A program made the translations under genes and the position numbers. Positions 34,808-43,449 of a stretch of DNA of 64,000 bases are shown here, in pieces (the stretch's first letter is position 1; the number at the start of each line of letters is the position of its first letter). The notes beneath the pieces are model-generated. The model searched no databases. It had not been told where the DNA came from and saw nothing but the letters and a program-made list of their open reading frames with translations. This stretch comes from Candidatus Eisenbacteria bacterium (GTDB lineage Bacteria; Eisenbacteria; RBG-16-71-46; CAIMUX01; JAHJDP01), in the NCBI GenBank assembly GCA_018831195.1, contig JAHJDP010000023.1, positions 124,001 to 188,000 on the forward strand, given 5' to 3'.

Positions 34808-34819
34808 ATCCGCAGTGGA

Positions 34820-36829
34820 TTAATTCAGCAACTGAATCGTGAACATCTTTGTTCTTTCATTCACTTCAAAGCGATAATTCCCGGTAGCCGGGTACTTAAT
34901 CGTAATCCCCGTCCCCTGCCCGCTGACCATGCAGATACCGCCGGAGACCTGGCCGCCGGTAAAAACAAAGACGAAACTCTCACCGCCGTAGTCAGAACAG
35001 GAGCCGTAGCTTGGATCCCAGGTCCGGTCAGTCCGGAACTTCATGATGTAGGTGCTGTCCTGGTCACTGGCGATGTTTATAGCCAGTGTATCGGCCCAGA
35101 TGCAATTCCCCTTATAGGTCGCAAAAGGCCCCTGGCCCGGAGCCGGCCAATTGTTAAACTCGCCGACAAGTTCAATCGATGACACCGGAACACATTCCCC
35201 CTCGGGCGCCATCAGTATCTGCCCGATATCGGTATTCTGATCACCAACAATGACGACATCTTCCAACCCATGGATGATATATCCCACGGCTTGGAAGATG
35301 ATGACATAATTCCCCGGGACGAGGTCTTGAACCAAGAAGGAGCCGTCTTCTTCCATAAGAACCTGCGCCACCGCTTGGGGCGAATTGGCCGGATAAACCG
35401 TCACCGTCGTCATCGGCAGTTCGACGGGATCATCTTCAAAGGCGATCGTTCCGCTGATGGAACCATAGACAATCTCGCCGATTCGCGTGATCGAATACTC
35501 ATAGATCGCCTCATTCAAGGTGAACTCATACAGGCCCGATTCGGGGAAGCGAACGCTCAGAGCGGTCTCCGCACCCGTCACAAGACAGACATCCCCGGTC
35601 AAGCCTTGGATCTCATCCTGTGTCGTACAGGTTCCAAAATCCGGGGGCGTCTCCCAGACGCCGTTGGTTCGGAACTTCATCAGCCAAACCGATCCCGTAT
35701 CGGCTTCAGCAGCAACCGCGATGGTGTCCCGCCAGAGACAAGATCCAACCCGATCCATCGAGGACAATGGAGCCCAGCCGTTAAACTCACCCATAACTTC
35801 GATCATTGTGTAGGCCGTGCTGCAGCCAAGATGCATCAACACCGTTCCCATGTCGGTGTCCTGCCCATTGATGAATTCAACATTATATTCAAACAACGTC
35901 TCATAACCCGAAGCGCTGAAACTCAAATCATAATGCCCGGTCAGCAACCCCTCGATGGAGAAGTTTCCTTCAGCATCCGTGGAATCGGTTGCCACAAGAG
36001 CGCTGCCGCCCGCCGGGTGGACCTGGATCGTCGCCGTGGGCATCGGATCAGGGGAATCCTCAAACGCGACAACTCCGGCAATGGCGCCGCTTGGAGATAT
36101 AATATCGATGGTGCCGAGATCGCTCTCTGTCTTTGCATCAAGGAAGACATCGCTTATATGGGTTGTAATATAGCCGCCGGCCACGATGATAATTTCGTAT
36201 GTTCCCGGCAGGAGGTTGAGAATTTCAAAGGCACCCGTTACCGGATCGGACTTCACAATCGGAGCGTCCTCACCCGTTGCAATAATATAGGAGGGCGGAT
36301 CGGTTCCTTCAAAAAGCAGGGCGTAATAATCACCGGTCTCGGGAACATCAGCGCCCAGATCGCCGCCACTCCCCGCTTGCAGATCCCCGACGAGACCGTC
36401 GCCGGAACCTGTGCTGACATAATCCGGCGGATTGTCCCATGCGCCGTTGGTCACAAATTTCCAGTTGATGGGTCCCGCCACCAGGGACAGAAGCTCCACC
36501 CAGGTGCATCCGCCGAGATACTCCATGCCGGGTGTCGTTATCCAAAGGTCCTCATTCCAATCGTTAAAAGTCCCCATAATGTGGATCGTGGAATATCCCG
36601 TGGCGCACGTTTCATCATATCCGCCCAGGGCATAGATCGTCGCAACCGGACGATCGGTGCCACCTTGACCATTGAATGTCAGAACACCGCTGATCTTCGC
36701 CGATCCGCCCGTAGGGTCGAGGATCGTGTCTTTGCCGGCATCCTCGCAGGCGCCGACCACCAGAAGCATCGCAACAGCGAGAAGAAGAGGCGCGGCGCTG
36801 AAAATTCTTTTCTTTAAACGGATGCTCAT
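34820..36829 (-). CDS. Lipoprotein with three repeats of carboxypeptidase-regulatory-like plus glucan-binding-like domains
   Basis: Encodes 669 aa from ATG 36829 with AGGAGG upstream; the lipobox is LVVGAC. The mature protein is built from three units, each pairing a CarboxypepD_reg-type beta sandwich (ISGVLTFN..., IAGVVAFEDSPDPMP, ISGTIAFEDDPVELP) with an E-set/CBM48-like domain recognised by IEVMGEFNGW-type strands (GTFNDW, GEFNGW, GEFNNW) and WKFVTNG or MKFRTNG-type strands. The GxFNxW signature is the one used by AMPK/CBM48 glycogen-binding domains. It is last in the six-gene operon and is probably an outer-membrane-anchored glucan-binding protein. Binding has not been shown. Confidence 0.75.
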   Translation of the reverse strand: MSIRLKKRIFSAAPLLLAVAMLLVVGACEDAGKDTILDPTGGSAKISGVLTFNGQGGTDRPVATIYALGGYDETCATGYSTIHIMGTFNDWNEDLWITTPGMEYLGGCTWVELLSLVAGPINWKFVTNGAWDNPPDYVSTGSGDGLVGDLQAGSGGDLGADVPETGDYYALLFEGTDPPSYIIATGEDAPIVKSDPVTGAFEILNLLPGTYEIIIVAGGYITTHISDVFLDAKTESDLGTIDIISPSGAIAGVVAFEDSPDPMPTATIQVHPAGGSALVATDSTDAEGNFSIEGLLTGHYDLSFSASGYETLFEYNVEFINGQDTDMGTVLMHLGCSTAYTMIEVMGEFNGWAPLSSMDRVGSCLWRDTIAVAAEADTGSVWLMKFRTNGVWETPPDFGTCTTQDEIQGLTGDVCLVTGAETALSVRFPESGLYEFTLNEAIYEYSITRIGEIVYGSISGTIAFEDDPVELPMTTVTVYPANSPQAVAQVLMEEDGSFLVQDLVPGNYVIIFQAVGYIIHGLEDVVIVGDQNTDIGQILMAPEGECVPVSSIELVGEFNNWPAPGQGPFATYKGNCIWADTLAINIASDQDSTYIMKFRTDRTWDPSYGSCSDYGGESFVFVFTGGQVSGGICMVSGQGTGITIKYPATGNYRFEVNERTKMFTIQLLN

Positions 36830-36877
36830 TGGTGTTCCTCCTGCATCGGTCTTCCAAGCGCTCAAAACATAGTATAT

Positions 36878-37291
36878 CTAATCGACAATCAAGACGGAGT
36901 TGGATCCTCCATATCCATCATCGGTACGCTGAGGATTGTTGGGATCCGTCTTCCAGTTCTGTTCATCGATAATAAATTTGTATTGGTACCGGCCCGCCGG
37001 CAATTTCACAAAAAGCTCCCAGAGCCCGTCGCCGTCAGGATCCTCCATCGCTCCGATTCGAAAACCGCCTGTATCAGCCAATCCCGAACACCAGTTATTG
37101 GTGTCCCAATTGCCGCAAACTTGAACAATCTGAGCGGAAGGACTGTAAAACTGAAACAGAACGCCCTTTTCGGTGATCTGGGGCGGCGGGAGACGCTTTT
37201 TGATAAAACTTAGACCTGTACAACCTGACAACAAGAGGCCCAGGATGATAACCGCCGTAAGAGCCAAGCCTGTTTTTGACAGCTGCCGCAT
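36878..37291 (-). CDS. Lipoprotein with a single CBM48/AMPK-type glycogen-binding domain
   Basis: Encodes 137 aa. The signal peptide ends in LLSGC (Cys24). The rest is essentially one E-set domain: VLFQFYSPSAQIVQVCGNWDTNNW, LWELFVKLPAGRYQYKFIID and GGSNSVLIVD. The VxVCGNWDxNNW and YQYKFIID strands with their Trp and Lys correspond to the ligand-binding residues of starch/glycogen-binding domains. It starts 28 bp after the barrel gene and lies 48 bp before the three-repeat lipoprotein gene. It is likely a small surface or periplasmic starch-binding module. Confidence 0.82.
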   Translation of the reverse strand: MRQLSKTGLALTAVIILGLLLSGCTGLSFIKKRLPPPQITEKGVLFQFYSPSAQIVQVCGNWDTNNWCSGLADTGGFRIGAMEDPDGDGLWELFVKLPAGRYQYKFIIDEQNWKTDPNNPQRTDDGYGGSNSVLIVD

Positions 37292-37319
37292 AAAATCCCT
37301 CTTGCCGCCCCTTCGGGCG

Positions 37320-39557
37320 CTAGAAATTCAGAATGCCCTCGAGCTGAATACGTCGCTCATCTTCCAACGCCTGCTCAGCCCGCTCGATGATACGGCGGAG
37401 TCCCAAGAAATTCGATTCGGCCGTCGCGCCGTTGGCGTTTTGATTGAAGAGATATTGATCCCGCCCGATCTTGTCGTAGCGGTTGGTGACGCCATCGACG
37501 ACATAAGGATCCACGCCGTAACTGAGGGCCAACGTTATCCCATCTGCGGGCTGATAGGCCAATTCAAGGTAGGAGCAATGGTAGGACTCTTTCAATTCCA
37601 AAACCGGATCATCATATTTCGCGATTCGAGTCTCGCAGGAAAGCCGCCAATCCTCATAGATAAATCCTCGAAGCTGCAAAATCGTTTCGAGATACTTGGG
37701 TTTGCCGTCAAAGCCTTCCGCGCTGAAGGTTCCTTCATAAATCAAATCGACCTTGTGGTCCTGCTCGAGATGGAATGTTAAATCGGGGTGCCAGACAAAG
37801 GCGTCCCGGCCGCCGAGCAGCGTCATCCGGTGGTAGGAAACCTGATGTTCGCCGTTCTCCAACCAGAGATTTCTCGTATCAAACCAGAACTGGCTCTCCC
37901 ACGGGGCGTCATCAGCATATGAGAAATTGTGGAATTCAAAGGCGATTTTCGTGTCGGCCGCCAGCCCCAGCAGCGGAAAATGAAATCCGGCGCTGTTGAA
38001 CTCACCGCGCCAGATCGTCACCGAGTTTTCAATGTTATGATGCGGCGGCGTTTCCATCGCCGACATGGCTAGAGCATCAAGGTCATGATCTTGATACTCC
38101 ATCGACAACCGCCATTTGGCGCCGAAGAATCCCTTATCCCACTGCAGTCCGAGCCACATTCTATTTGAGCTGTCCAGGTCGAAATCCCGGCCTCCGACCG
38201 CTGACGTCTCGGTGAAGCGTGAAATCCGGCCTGCCAGCGTGTCCTCTTCAGCGACTGTTTGGAGCACGGCTTTGCTCTTGGAGCCCGAGAAGGTCTCAAT
38301 CCAAGCCGATCCATGAAGATACTCCAGATCAATTATCAGATTCTCAGCCGCATCGAATTGTATATCTCCGCCCATGAATTGCGCCCGCTCAAAAGTGGCG
38401 CCATATTCATAAAGCTCCCCGGTCGTCCGGCTTGCATCGCTCGTGTCGACCTCCATGAAGGCCAGGGAGCCGGGATTAAAACCGCGGTTCAGCCGGTACG
38501 AGACGCCCAGACGGATCCTTCCATCGAACATCCGGTCAAGCCGCCGCTTAACCCGCAGCGCGGCGACATCCATTCCATTGTCGGTATCGTTCATCCGGTA
38601 ATCAAAAACCTTGTCGGTCTTAAATCCAAGCAACCCCCCATCGAGAAAAACGCGGTGTTCCTCCGACCCGAGGGTATTGATTTCAATACCGGGATGATCT
38701 GTTCCGCCCGGTTCCGAGTCATCGGAATAGATAAGCTCAAAATCAAATTTGCGGATCTTTTTCTTCGCTTGCACGCCGACCGCGTTGAACCCGTAAGCAT
38801 GATGATAGATGCCGATATCCCCGATGAGATGGAGGGGATCATCCCAAATCCCGATTTCATCGCCGTCCCAGGCCTTGAGGTAGATGCTGGGATTATTGAC
38901 TATCAGCGATCCGCGATCGAAGTTGAGCCTGGTTTGATAAAAATCCACATTCTCCGATTCATTATTAATGTTGGTAAGGATATAGGCTTCCATATCCTCA
39001 TTGACCCTGACCCTGAAACCGAGATCCATATCGAGTTTCGGGCGGTGCAGCTCATAGCGCGCATCGGGCCCTTTGGATTTTTCCGAGAGATAGAGGGCGA
39101 TGGTCCGCCCCTCGATCCACAGCTTGGGACTCAACGGGGTATTTGATGTCGCCTTCATTGCGATGAGAGCGCCTTCGGATGAGACCGTGATGCCGGAATT
39201 TCCATATTCACCGACCGTGACGGGATTCTCCGGATCGGCCATCCACTGTCCATCCACGACGAACTTGTACTCATGCTGCCCGGGTTCAAGCTCGATGACG
39301 GCGCTCCAAAGATCGCCGTCTTTCCCCATGGGATTCGCCGTCGCCGACCAATTGTTAAAATCACCGGCGAGGGCCACGGACAGGGCCGCGGGAGCGATAT
39401 GGGTAAATCGAATGCCGTCGCCTGTGGATTCCACCGCGGCGTGACCCGGTGCGATCGATAGTGCAAAACTGATCATGAGCAAAATCGTGCGGCCCAAATT
39501 CCCTATTCCAAGACGCCGCCCGGCGCATTCCGTCCGATGGCAAGTTCCTGCTTCCAT
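37320..39557 (-). CDS. Outer-membrane beta-barrel with N-terminal CBM48/AMPK-type glucan-binding domain
   Basis: Encodes 745 aa; the ATG overlaps the upstream TAA (TAATG) and has AAGGGG eight bases before it. A signal peptide ends near GHAAV (about 41). Residues 45-130 are a glycogen-binding domain (IRFTHIAPAALSVALAGDFNNWSA, ELEPGQHEYKFVVDGQW, GNSGITVS). From about 150 to the end the protein consists of alternating amphipathic strands (for example IRLGVSYRLNRGF, NLIIDLEYLHGSA, FTFHLEQDHKVDLIYEG) and ends in an aromatic residue (LNF), as barrels do. It is not a TonB-dependent receptor: there is no plug or TonB box. It may couple starch binding at the membrane to passive or assisted passage of oligosaccharides. 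Function is inferred. Confidence 0.75.
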   Translation of the reverse strand: MEAGTCHRTECAGRRLGIGNLGRTILLMISFALSIAPGHAAVESTGDGIRFTHIAPAALSVALAGDFNNWSATANPMGKDGDLWSAVIELEPGQHEYKFVVDGQWMADPENPVTVGEYGNSGITVSSEGALIAMKATSNTPLSPKLWIEGRTIALYLSEKSKGPDARYELHRPKLDMDLGFRVRVNEDMEAYILTNINNESENVDFYQTRLNFDRGSLIVNNPSIYLKAWDGDEIGIWDDPLHLIGDIGIYHHAYGFNAVGVQAKKKIRKFDFELIYSDDSEPGGTDHPGIEINTLGSEEHRVFLDGGLLGFKTDKVFDYRMNDTDNGMDVAALRVKRRLDRMFDGRIRLGVSYRLNRGFNPGSLAFMEVDTSDASRTTGELYEYGATFERAQFMGGDIQFDAAENLIIDLEYLHGSAWIETFSGSKSKAVLQTVAEEDTLAGRISRFTETSAVGGRDFDLDSSNRMWLGLQWDKGFFGAKWRLSMEYQDHDLDALAMSAMETPPHHNIENSVTIWRGEFNSAGFHFPLLGLAADTKIAFEFHNFSYADDAPWESQFWFDTRNLWLENGEHQVSYHRMTLLGGRDAFVWHPDLTFHLEQDHKVDLIYEGTFSAEGFDGKPKYLETILQLRGFIYEDWRLSCETRIAKYDDPVLELKESYHCSYLELAYQPADGITLALSYGVDPYVVDGVTNRYDKIGRDQYLFNQNANGATAESNFLGLRRIIERAEQALEDERRIQLEGILNF

Positions 39558-41137
39558 TAGAAGTACCCCTTGATGATCAGTTTGACCAAATCCTGATTAT
39601 CCCCGCTCCCCGCCAGATCGTTGTCATCTACGGGATCGGGAGTATCTCCAATCCAATTGGGACCATACTCAAGGAAGATATCCATATTCCCCCGCGGCCT
39701 ATACTGAAGCTGGGTAAACAATCCCTTTCGCAAACGAGCCGGATCATTTCCGAAGGCGTAGCGGCCGTATAGCTTTAACTTATCCGTCAGGTTGACCGAC
39801 GTTTCCAATGACCCCAGTTCCTTCCGGCGGGAAGATCCGAGATTTTTGATCTTTCCCTGGACGCGCATCCAGGCCAGAGAGCTCTCAACCTGAATTTCAG
39901 CGAATAAGTCTTTATTGGTAGTGATATCCGTATATCGCGGATCGCCATAATCCCGAGTCTTTCGATTCGAGTACGACATCTTCGACGTGAAGCCGTTTTC
40001 ATATTCCGTGTAGATCTCGCCATAGAATTCCGTATAATGCTTCTTATCGAACTCGCGGTTTACGGTGCTTGTATAATTCAGCGATAAAGTGACGGCTCTC
40101 TGCGGAATCAAATACCATGTATTGATCCAGACACCCTGCTCGTCTTTCTTTCCATCTCCGAGCGGATTGACAAAACCAGGACCGTAATACCAGAAAGTGG
40201 GTACAATATTGTAATAACCGAGGGCCGGGCTTCCGAAGCGAATGGACCGAATCTCGCCCCGCAACACTGCGTCGGGCGGCAGCCAGTTTTCCATATGTTT
40301 CAAGTTCATGCGCCGCAGATGCCACACACCGTACATGTGCTCGGGCGTGTTTTTAGACTGGGATTCGGCGTATTCGAGCAGAATATCGGTGTTGCGCCAG
40401 GTATAACGCAGATCGCCGGCCATGACGCCCTGGTAGGCGTCGGGATCGGCATCCTGCCCTTCCATCCTCCTGTTGAATGTCAGTCCGGCCCGCAAATCAT
40501 TATTGAAGAACAACCGTCTCAAGCGCGCCACATAGGCGTCGTCGGTGCCGACCGGCGCTCCCGCTTGGGATCCGGCGCCCGGGTTCGACTGCCCGCTATA
40601 GTCACTGGCGATAAATGTGAAATTTGTTCCCTTCAAGCCCCAGATGTCGAATCTCGCGCCCTGGGCGTTGTCTGAATCCTTCAGCTTGTCGGATTGAACA
40701 ACTTGGATAAGATGATTCTCAACCCAGTACCGGTCTTGGCGTTGAAAAAGGTACACATCGCCGCCGTAGCCATCCCGGTCGAGGCGGTAGCGGACATGAC
40801 TCTCCCGGTATTGAAAGACGGGGTTCTCCCATTCATTGGATCCGGGATTCCAATCCGCCTCGAATTTGACAAAAGCCTCGGTATTGGGGAAGGGCGCGGA
40901 GAAGATGCGGAAATTCACGCCGTTCCATGTGTCGCCGTTGTTTGCATCGTAATCCCACGGGAAAGAGCGATACTGTTTGCGGGAGTCGATCATGATTTGG
41001 TACTCGCCTTCAACTTTTGTCAAAGCTAAGACGGCGGGTGCGGCCGTCATAAGAAGCAGGGCCGCCAGCAGGATGATTGCCGGCCCGTTGATCGGCGAAT
41101 TCCCGAATCTCTTATATCGCTTTAATCTTCTCACCAT
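39557..41137 (-). CDS. Outer-membrane beta-barrel protein
   Basis: Encodes 526 aa. A signal peptide (about 17-40, ILLAALLLMTAAPAVLALT) precedes amphipathic strands to the end (FVKFEADWN, HVRYRLDRDGYGGDVYLFQRQDRYW, NTDILLEYAESQSK, VTLSLNYTS), closing with LVKLIIKGYF and its terminal Phe. The 20-24-strand size suggests a solute channel or a substrate-free large barrel; no family name can be given. Start and stop overlap the neighbouring operon genes by 7 and 1 bases. It is probably the partner channel of the glucan-binding barrel. Confidence 0.72.
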   Translation of the reverse strand: MVRRLKRYKRFGNSPINGPAIILLAALLLMTAAPAVLALTKVEGEYQIMIDSRKQYRSFPWDYDANNGDTWNGVNFRIFSAPFPNTEAFVKFEADWNPGSNEWENPVFQYRESHVRYRLDRDGYGGDVYLFQRQDRYWVENHLIQVVQSDKLKDSDNAQGARFDIWGLKGTNFTFIASDYSGQSNPGAGSQAGAPVGTDDAYVARLRRLFFNNDLRAGLTFNRRMEGQDADPDAYQGVMAGDLRYTWRNTDILLEYAESQSKNTPEHMYGVWHLRRMNLKHMENWLPPDAVLRGEIRSIRFGSPALGYYNIVPTFWYYGPGFVNPLGDGKKDEQGVWINTWYLIPQRAVTLSLNYTSTVNREFDKKHYTEFYGEIYTEYENGFTSKMSYSNRKTRDYGDPRYTDITTNKDLFAEIQVESSLAWMRVQGKIKNLGSSRRKELGSLETSVNLTDKLKLYGRYAFGNDPARLRKGLFTQLQYRPRGNMDIFLEYGPNWIGDTPDPVDDNDLAGSGDNQDLVKLIIKGYF

Positions 41138-42036
41138 CGGCTCCCCCCAAAGGGGATGCGCAGGGAGACTTCATAAGAGGCTCCCAACTCGTTGTGCGTT
41201 TCAAAGGCGACATCCACCAGGTAACGTCCCGTTTTCAAACCGGCTCCTCCGGAGAACCGATTTATAGAGAACCCGGTTCTCAGACCGAAAACATCGTAAA
41301 ACCAGACTTCCCCGCCCGCATGCAGCGTCCATTCTCCCGAGGCTTCCCGCGTATACGCGCCGGTAACGGTTGAAGAAGGATTCCAGCGGTAAGCGACACC
41401 GAGATCCTGTGTATGGTAGAGAATGGTTCCGCCGCCCGAACCGGCAAAATTAAAGCGGGGTTCTCCCAGGTTGCGGGCGACATAACTCAAGGAGAGACGG
41501 CGGCCGACACTAAGCAGTGTCCCGATATCCCCGGTAAAATGCACCTCCTGGCCATAATCCTTTTCGAGCTGGGAATCATATCCGACATGCGCGAGCTTTA
41601 AATTTCCACCGACCGAGCAGGCATATCTGCCGCCCGGGGCCAGAAGATCCCTCGCCAGGCCGAGCGTGATCAGATTCTCTCCCATCACGCCGCTGATCCC
41701 CGTGTGATGCCACGAGAGTCCGACTGAGACGTCATTCCGCGGCAGGGCAAAACCCATATAGCTCGATTGAAGGTTGGAGATGGCATAGGGCTTGGCATAC
41801 ATGAGGAGGATGTCACCCCGCTGCAGCGTCACCAATGCCGCGGGATTCCAATACGCCGCGGAGGCGTCATCGACCAGCGCGGAGTAAGCGCCCCCCATGC
41901 CGGTCGCCCGCGCGCCCGCGTGAATCTTCTCAAAATACGCGCCGGCCGGACGGGGCGATAACAATACCGCCGGGAAAACAACCAGGAGAACCGTGAAGCA
42001 GAGCCGCCTTATTCCTATATTTCGTTCCGCCATCAT
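41131..42036 (-). CDS. PorV/UPF0164-like outer-membrane protein
   Basis: Encodes 301 aa from ATG 42036 (a second ATG at 42033 is equivalent), overlapping the upstream stop. A signal peptide ends near PAGAYF. The mature start GARATGMGGAYSALVDDASAAYWNPAAL is the diagnostic FadL-superfamily/PorV opening, followed by short barrel strands and a terminal SLRIPFGGSRW. PorV carries C-terminal-sorted substrates away from the type IX translocon. Here a PorV-like gene sits inside an operon whose first product has a C-terminal FlgD-like tail, suggesting a dedicated shuttle, though a fatty-acid-type channel is the alternative. Confidence 0.8.
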   Translation of the reverse strand: MMAERNIGIRRLCFTVLLVVFPAVLLSPRPAGAYFEKIHAGARATGMGGAYSALVDDASAAYWNPAALVTLQRGDILLMYAKPYAISNLQSSYMGFALPRNDVSVGLSWHHTGISGVMGENLITLGLARDLLAPGGRYACSVGGNLKLAHVGYDSQLEKDYGQEVHFTGDIGTLLSVGRRLSLSYVARNLGEPRFNFAGSGGGTILYHTQDLGVAYRWNPSSTVTGAYTREASGEWTLHAGGEVWFYDVFGLRTGFSINRFSGGAGLKTGRYLVDVAFETHNELGASYEVSLRIPFGGSRW

Positions 42037-43244
42037 CGCACCACCGAAAATGCTTTTTGAACCCGGCTTAATCCAGGCTCCAGGACAACACTGATAATGT
42101 ATATGCCGCCGTGAACATACGAACCGTCTTCGGCCATCCCGTACCAAAGATCCTTTTCTTCATCGTATGGGTCATTCTTTGTGCGCGGATCCCTCTCATA
42201 TAGTGTGATGACTTCATCTCCCGCCATATCGAATATCCGCGCCGTGATCAGGGCATCCGACTGTTCAAAATTGACATGGAACCGCATGGCGATTCCTTCT
42301 TCGGGGGAAGCGATGGGCGAATCGAGAATGAGGTTCTTGAATTTGCACTCGACGCCGCGGACCGGCGGTGTGCGCTTGAATGTGATTCTATCCTTGGGTT
42401 CGATGCCGAAATCGGGAACCGCTTCGATGCTGTCTGTGTCGAGGGGCACGATGGCGTAGTTGTCAATGAGGACCTGATCGGAGCTCTCGTTTGTGTGCCC
42501 GCAGAAATTATCAGGGGCGGAGTCGGGCCCACCGGTTCCATCGGCGCCGGCGGTGACGACCGCGGCGATTTTGAGAACACTCATGCCGTCGGGGATCACC
42601 CAGACATTCGTTCCAAGATCGGGCTGGAACTCCTCCGAGGACAACCCCAAGAAGATCAGCGACCAGGGTATCGCCGCTTCCATCGAGCGGCCCGGTGAAC
42701 TCTGCTGAAACGTCGCCAAGGTGAGGAAAGATGAAGAGGGAACCTCGGTCACATGATTCGGTCCGTCGTACATCATGAGCCGGGGCTGGGAATTGCCATC
42801 CCATGTCGCTAAAAACATCTCCGGCGCAAAATCCTGGGCGAAGACAAAGTTCCTCCGCCATGAATTAAGCTCGGTCATGCCGGTCAGGCCGTTATCGGCC
42901 TCTGTCTCGGGGTCGCGATCCGTGACATCGAGCAGAAGAATAACATTATTGTCAAAGATAAACCCGTCAACGGCGACGTAGAGGTTTTGGGCGTCCCAAG
43001 TGACCTTGATCTGATTAATGTCGTTGAAGGCGCCCCACTTGGAGTCGTTCGTTGATTCTTCGGCCACGAGGAGATCGGGATTGATGCCAAAAACCGACTC
43101 CCCTTCGGTGAACTCTGTCGAGAAACCGTCGATCGACATTCGGGAGGAGAGATTGATCGCCGTTTCGGCATGGGCCCCGCAAGCCGGACAGAGCACTATG
43201 AGTAACAGTATGTACAGGAATCTGTTACGCGATCGTTCCTTCAT
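42033..43244 (-). CDS. Secreted CBM9/DOMON-like protein with FlgD-type C-terminus
   Basis: Encodes 403 aa with a signal peptide (LLLIVLCPACGAHAE, about 1-27). The N-terminal half is a DOMON/CBM9-like beta domain (SRMSIDGFSTEF, DINQIKVTWDAQNLYVAVDG, MEAAIPWSLIFLG), the kind found in glucodextranase and xylanase accessory modules. The C-terminal about 90 residues form a FlgD-Ig-like module (ARIFDMAGDEVITLYE, then GSYVHGGIYIISVVLE). It is the first gene of the six-gene envelope operon and is divergent from the GH13 gene. A surface glucan-binding role is inferred. Confidence 0.72.
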   Translation of the reverse strand: MKERSRNRFLYILLLIVLCPACGAHAETAINLSSRMSIDGFSTEFTEGESVFGINPDLLVAEESTNDSKWGAFNDINQIKVTWDAQNLYVAVDGFIFDNNVILLLDVTDRDPETEADNGLTGMTELNSWRRNFVFAQDFAPEMFLATWDGNSQPRLMMYDGPNHVTEVPSSSFLTLATFQQSSPGRSMEAAIPWSLIFLGLSSEEFQPDLGTNVWVIPDGMSVLKIAAVVTAGADGTGGPDSAPDNFCGHTNESSDQVLIDNYAIVPLDTDSIEAVPDFGIEPKDRITFKRTPPVRGVECKFKNLILDSPIASPEEGIAMRFHVNFEQSDALITARIFDMAGDEVITLYERDPRTKNDPYDEEKDLWYGMAEDGSYVHGGIYIISVVLEPGLSRVQKAFSVVR

Positions 43245-43449
43245 CCGCCCCCCTATCCTTTGAACCCATTTTGCCGGATTCCGGTGTCGGCGCCTTGAGG
43301 CTTCCCTGAAAGCATGACTCCGACGTACTATAGGATCCTCTCGGTCTCTCCGGCAAGCGTCTTGCCACGAGGCCGGGCAGAAATCCGACTTTCGGGAAAT
43401 CCGGGAATCGGGGGATCAGAACCGCAGGAGTGCCTGAAGGGGGGGAGTC

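Noticed and set aside
35270-36817. A 515-codon plus-strand open frame opposite the three-repeat lipoprotein
   Set aside because: Antisense to a gene with clear lipobox, repeats and ribosome site; the translated product lacks any recognisable feature.
43300-43420. Promoters for the divergent envelope operon and GH13 gene
   Set aside because: A GGCAAG-CGT-CTTGCC hairpin and a TACTATA patch are present, but no acceptable -35/-10 spacing could be set, so no promoter was listed.
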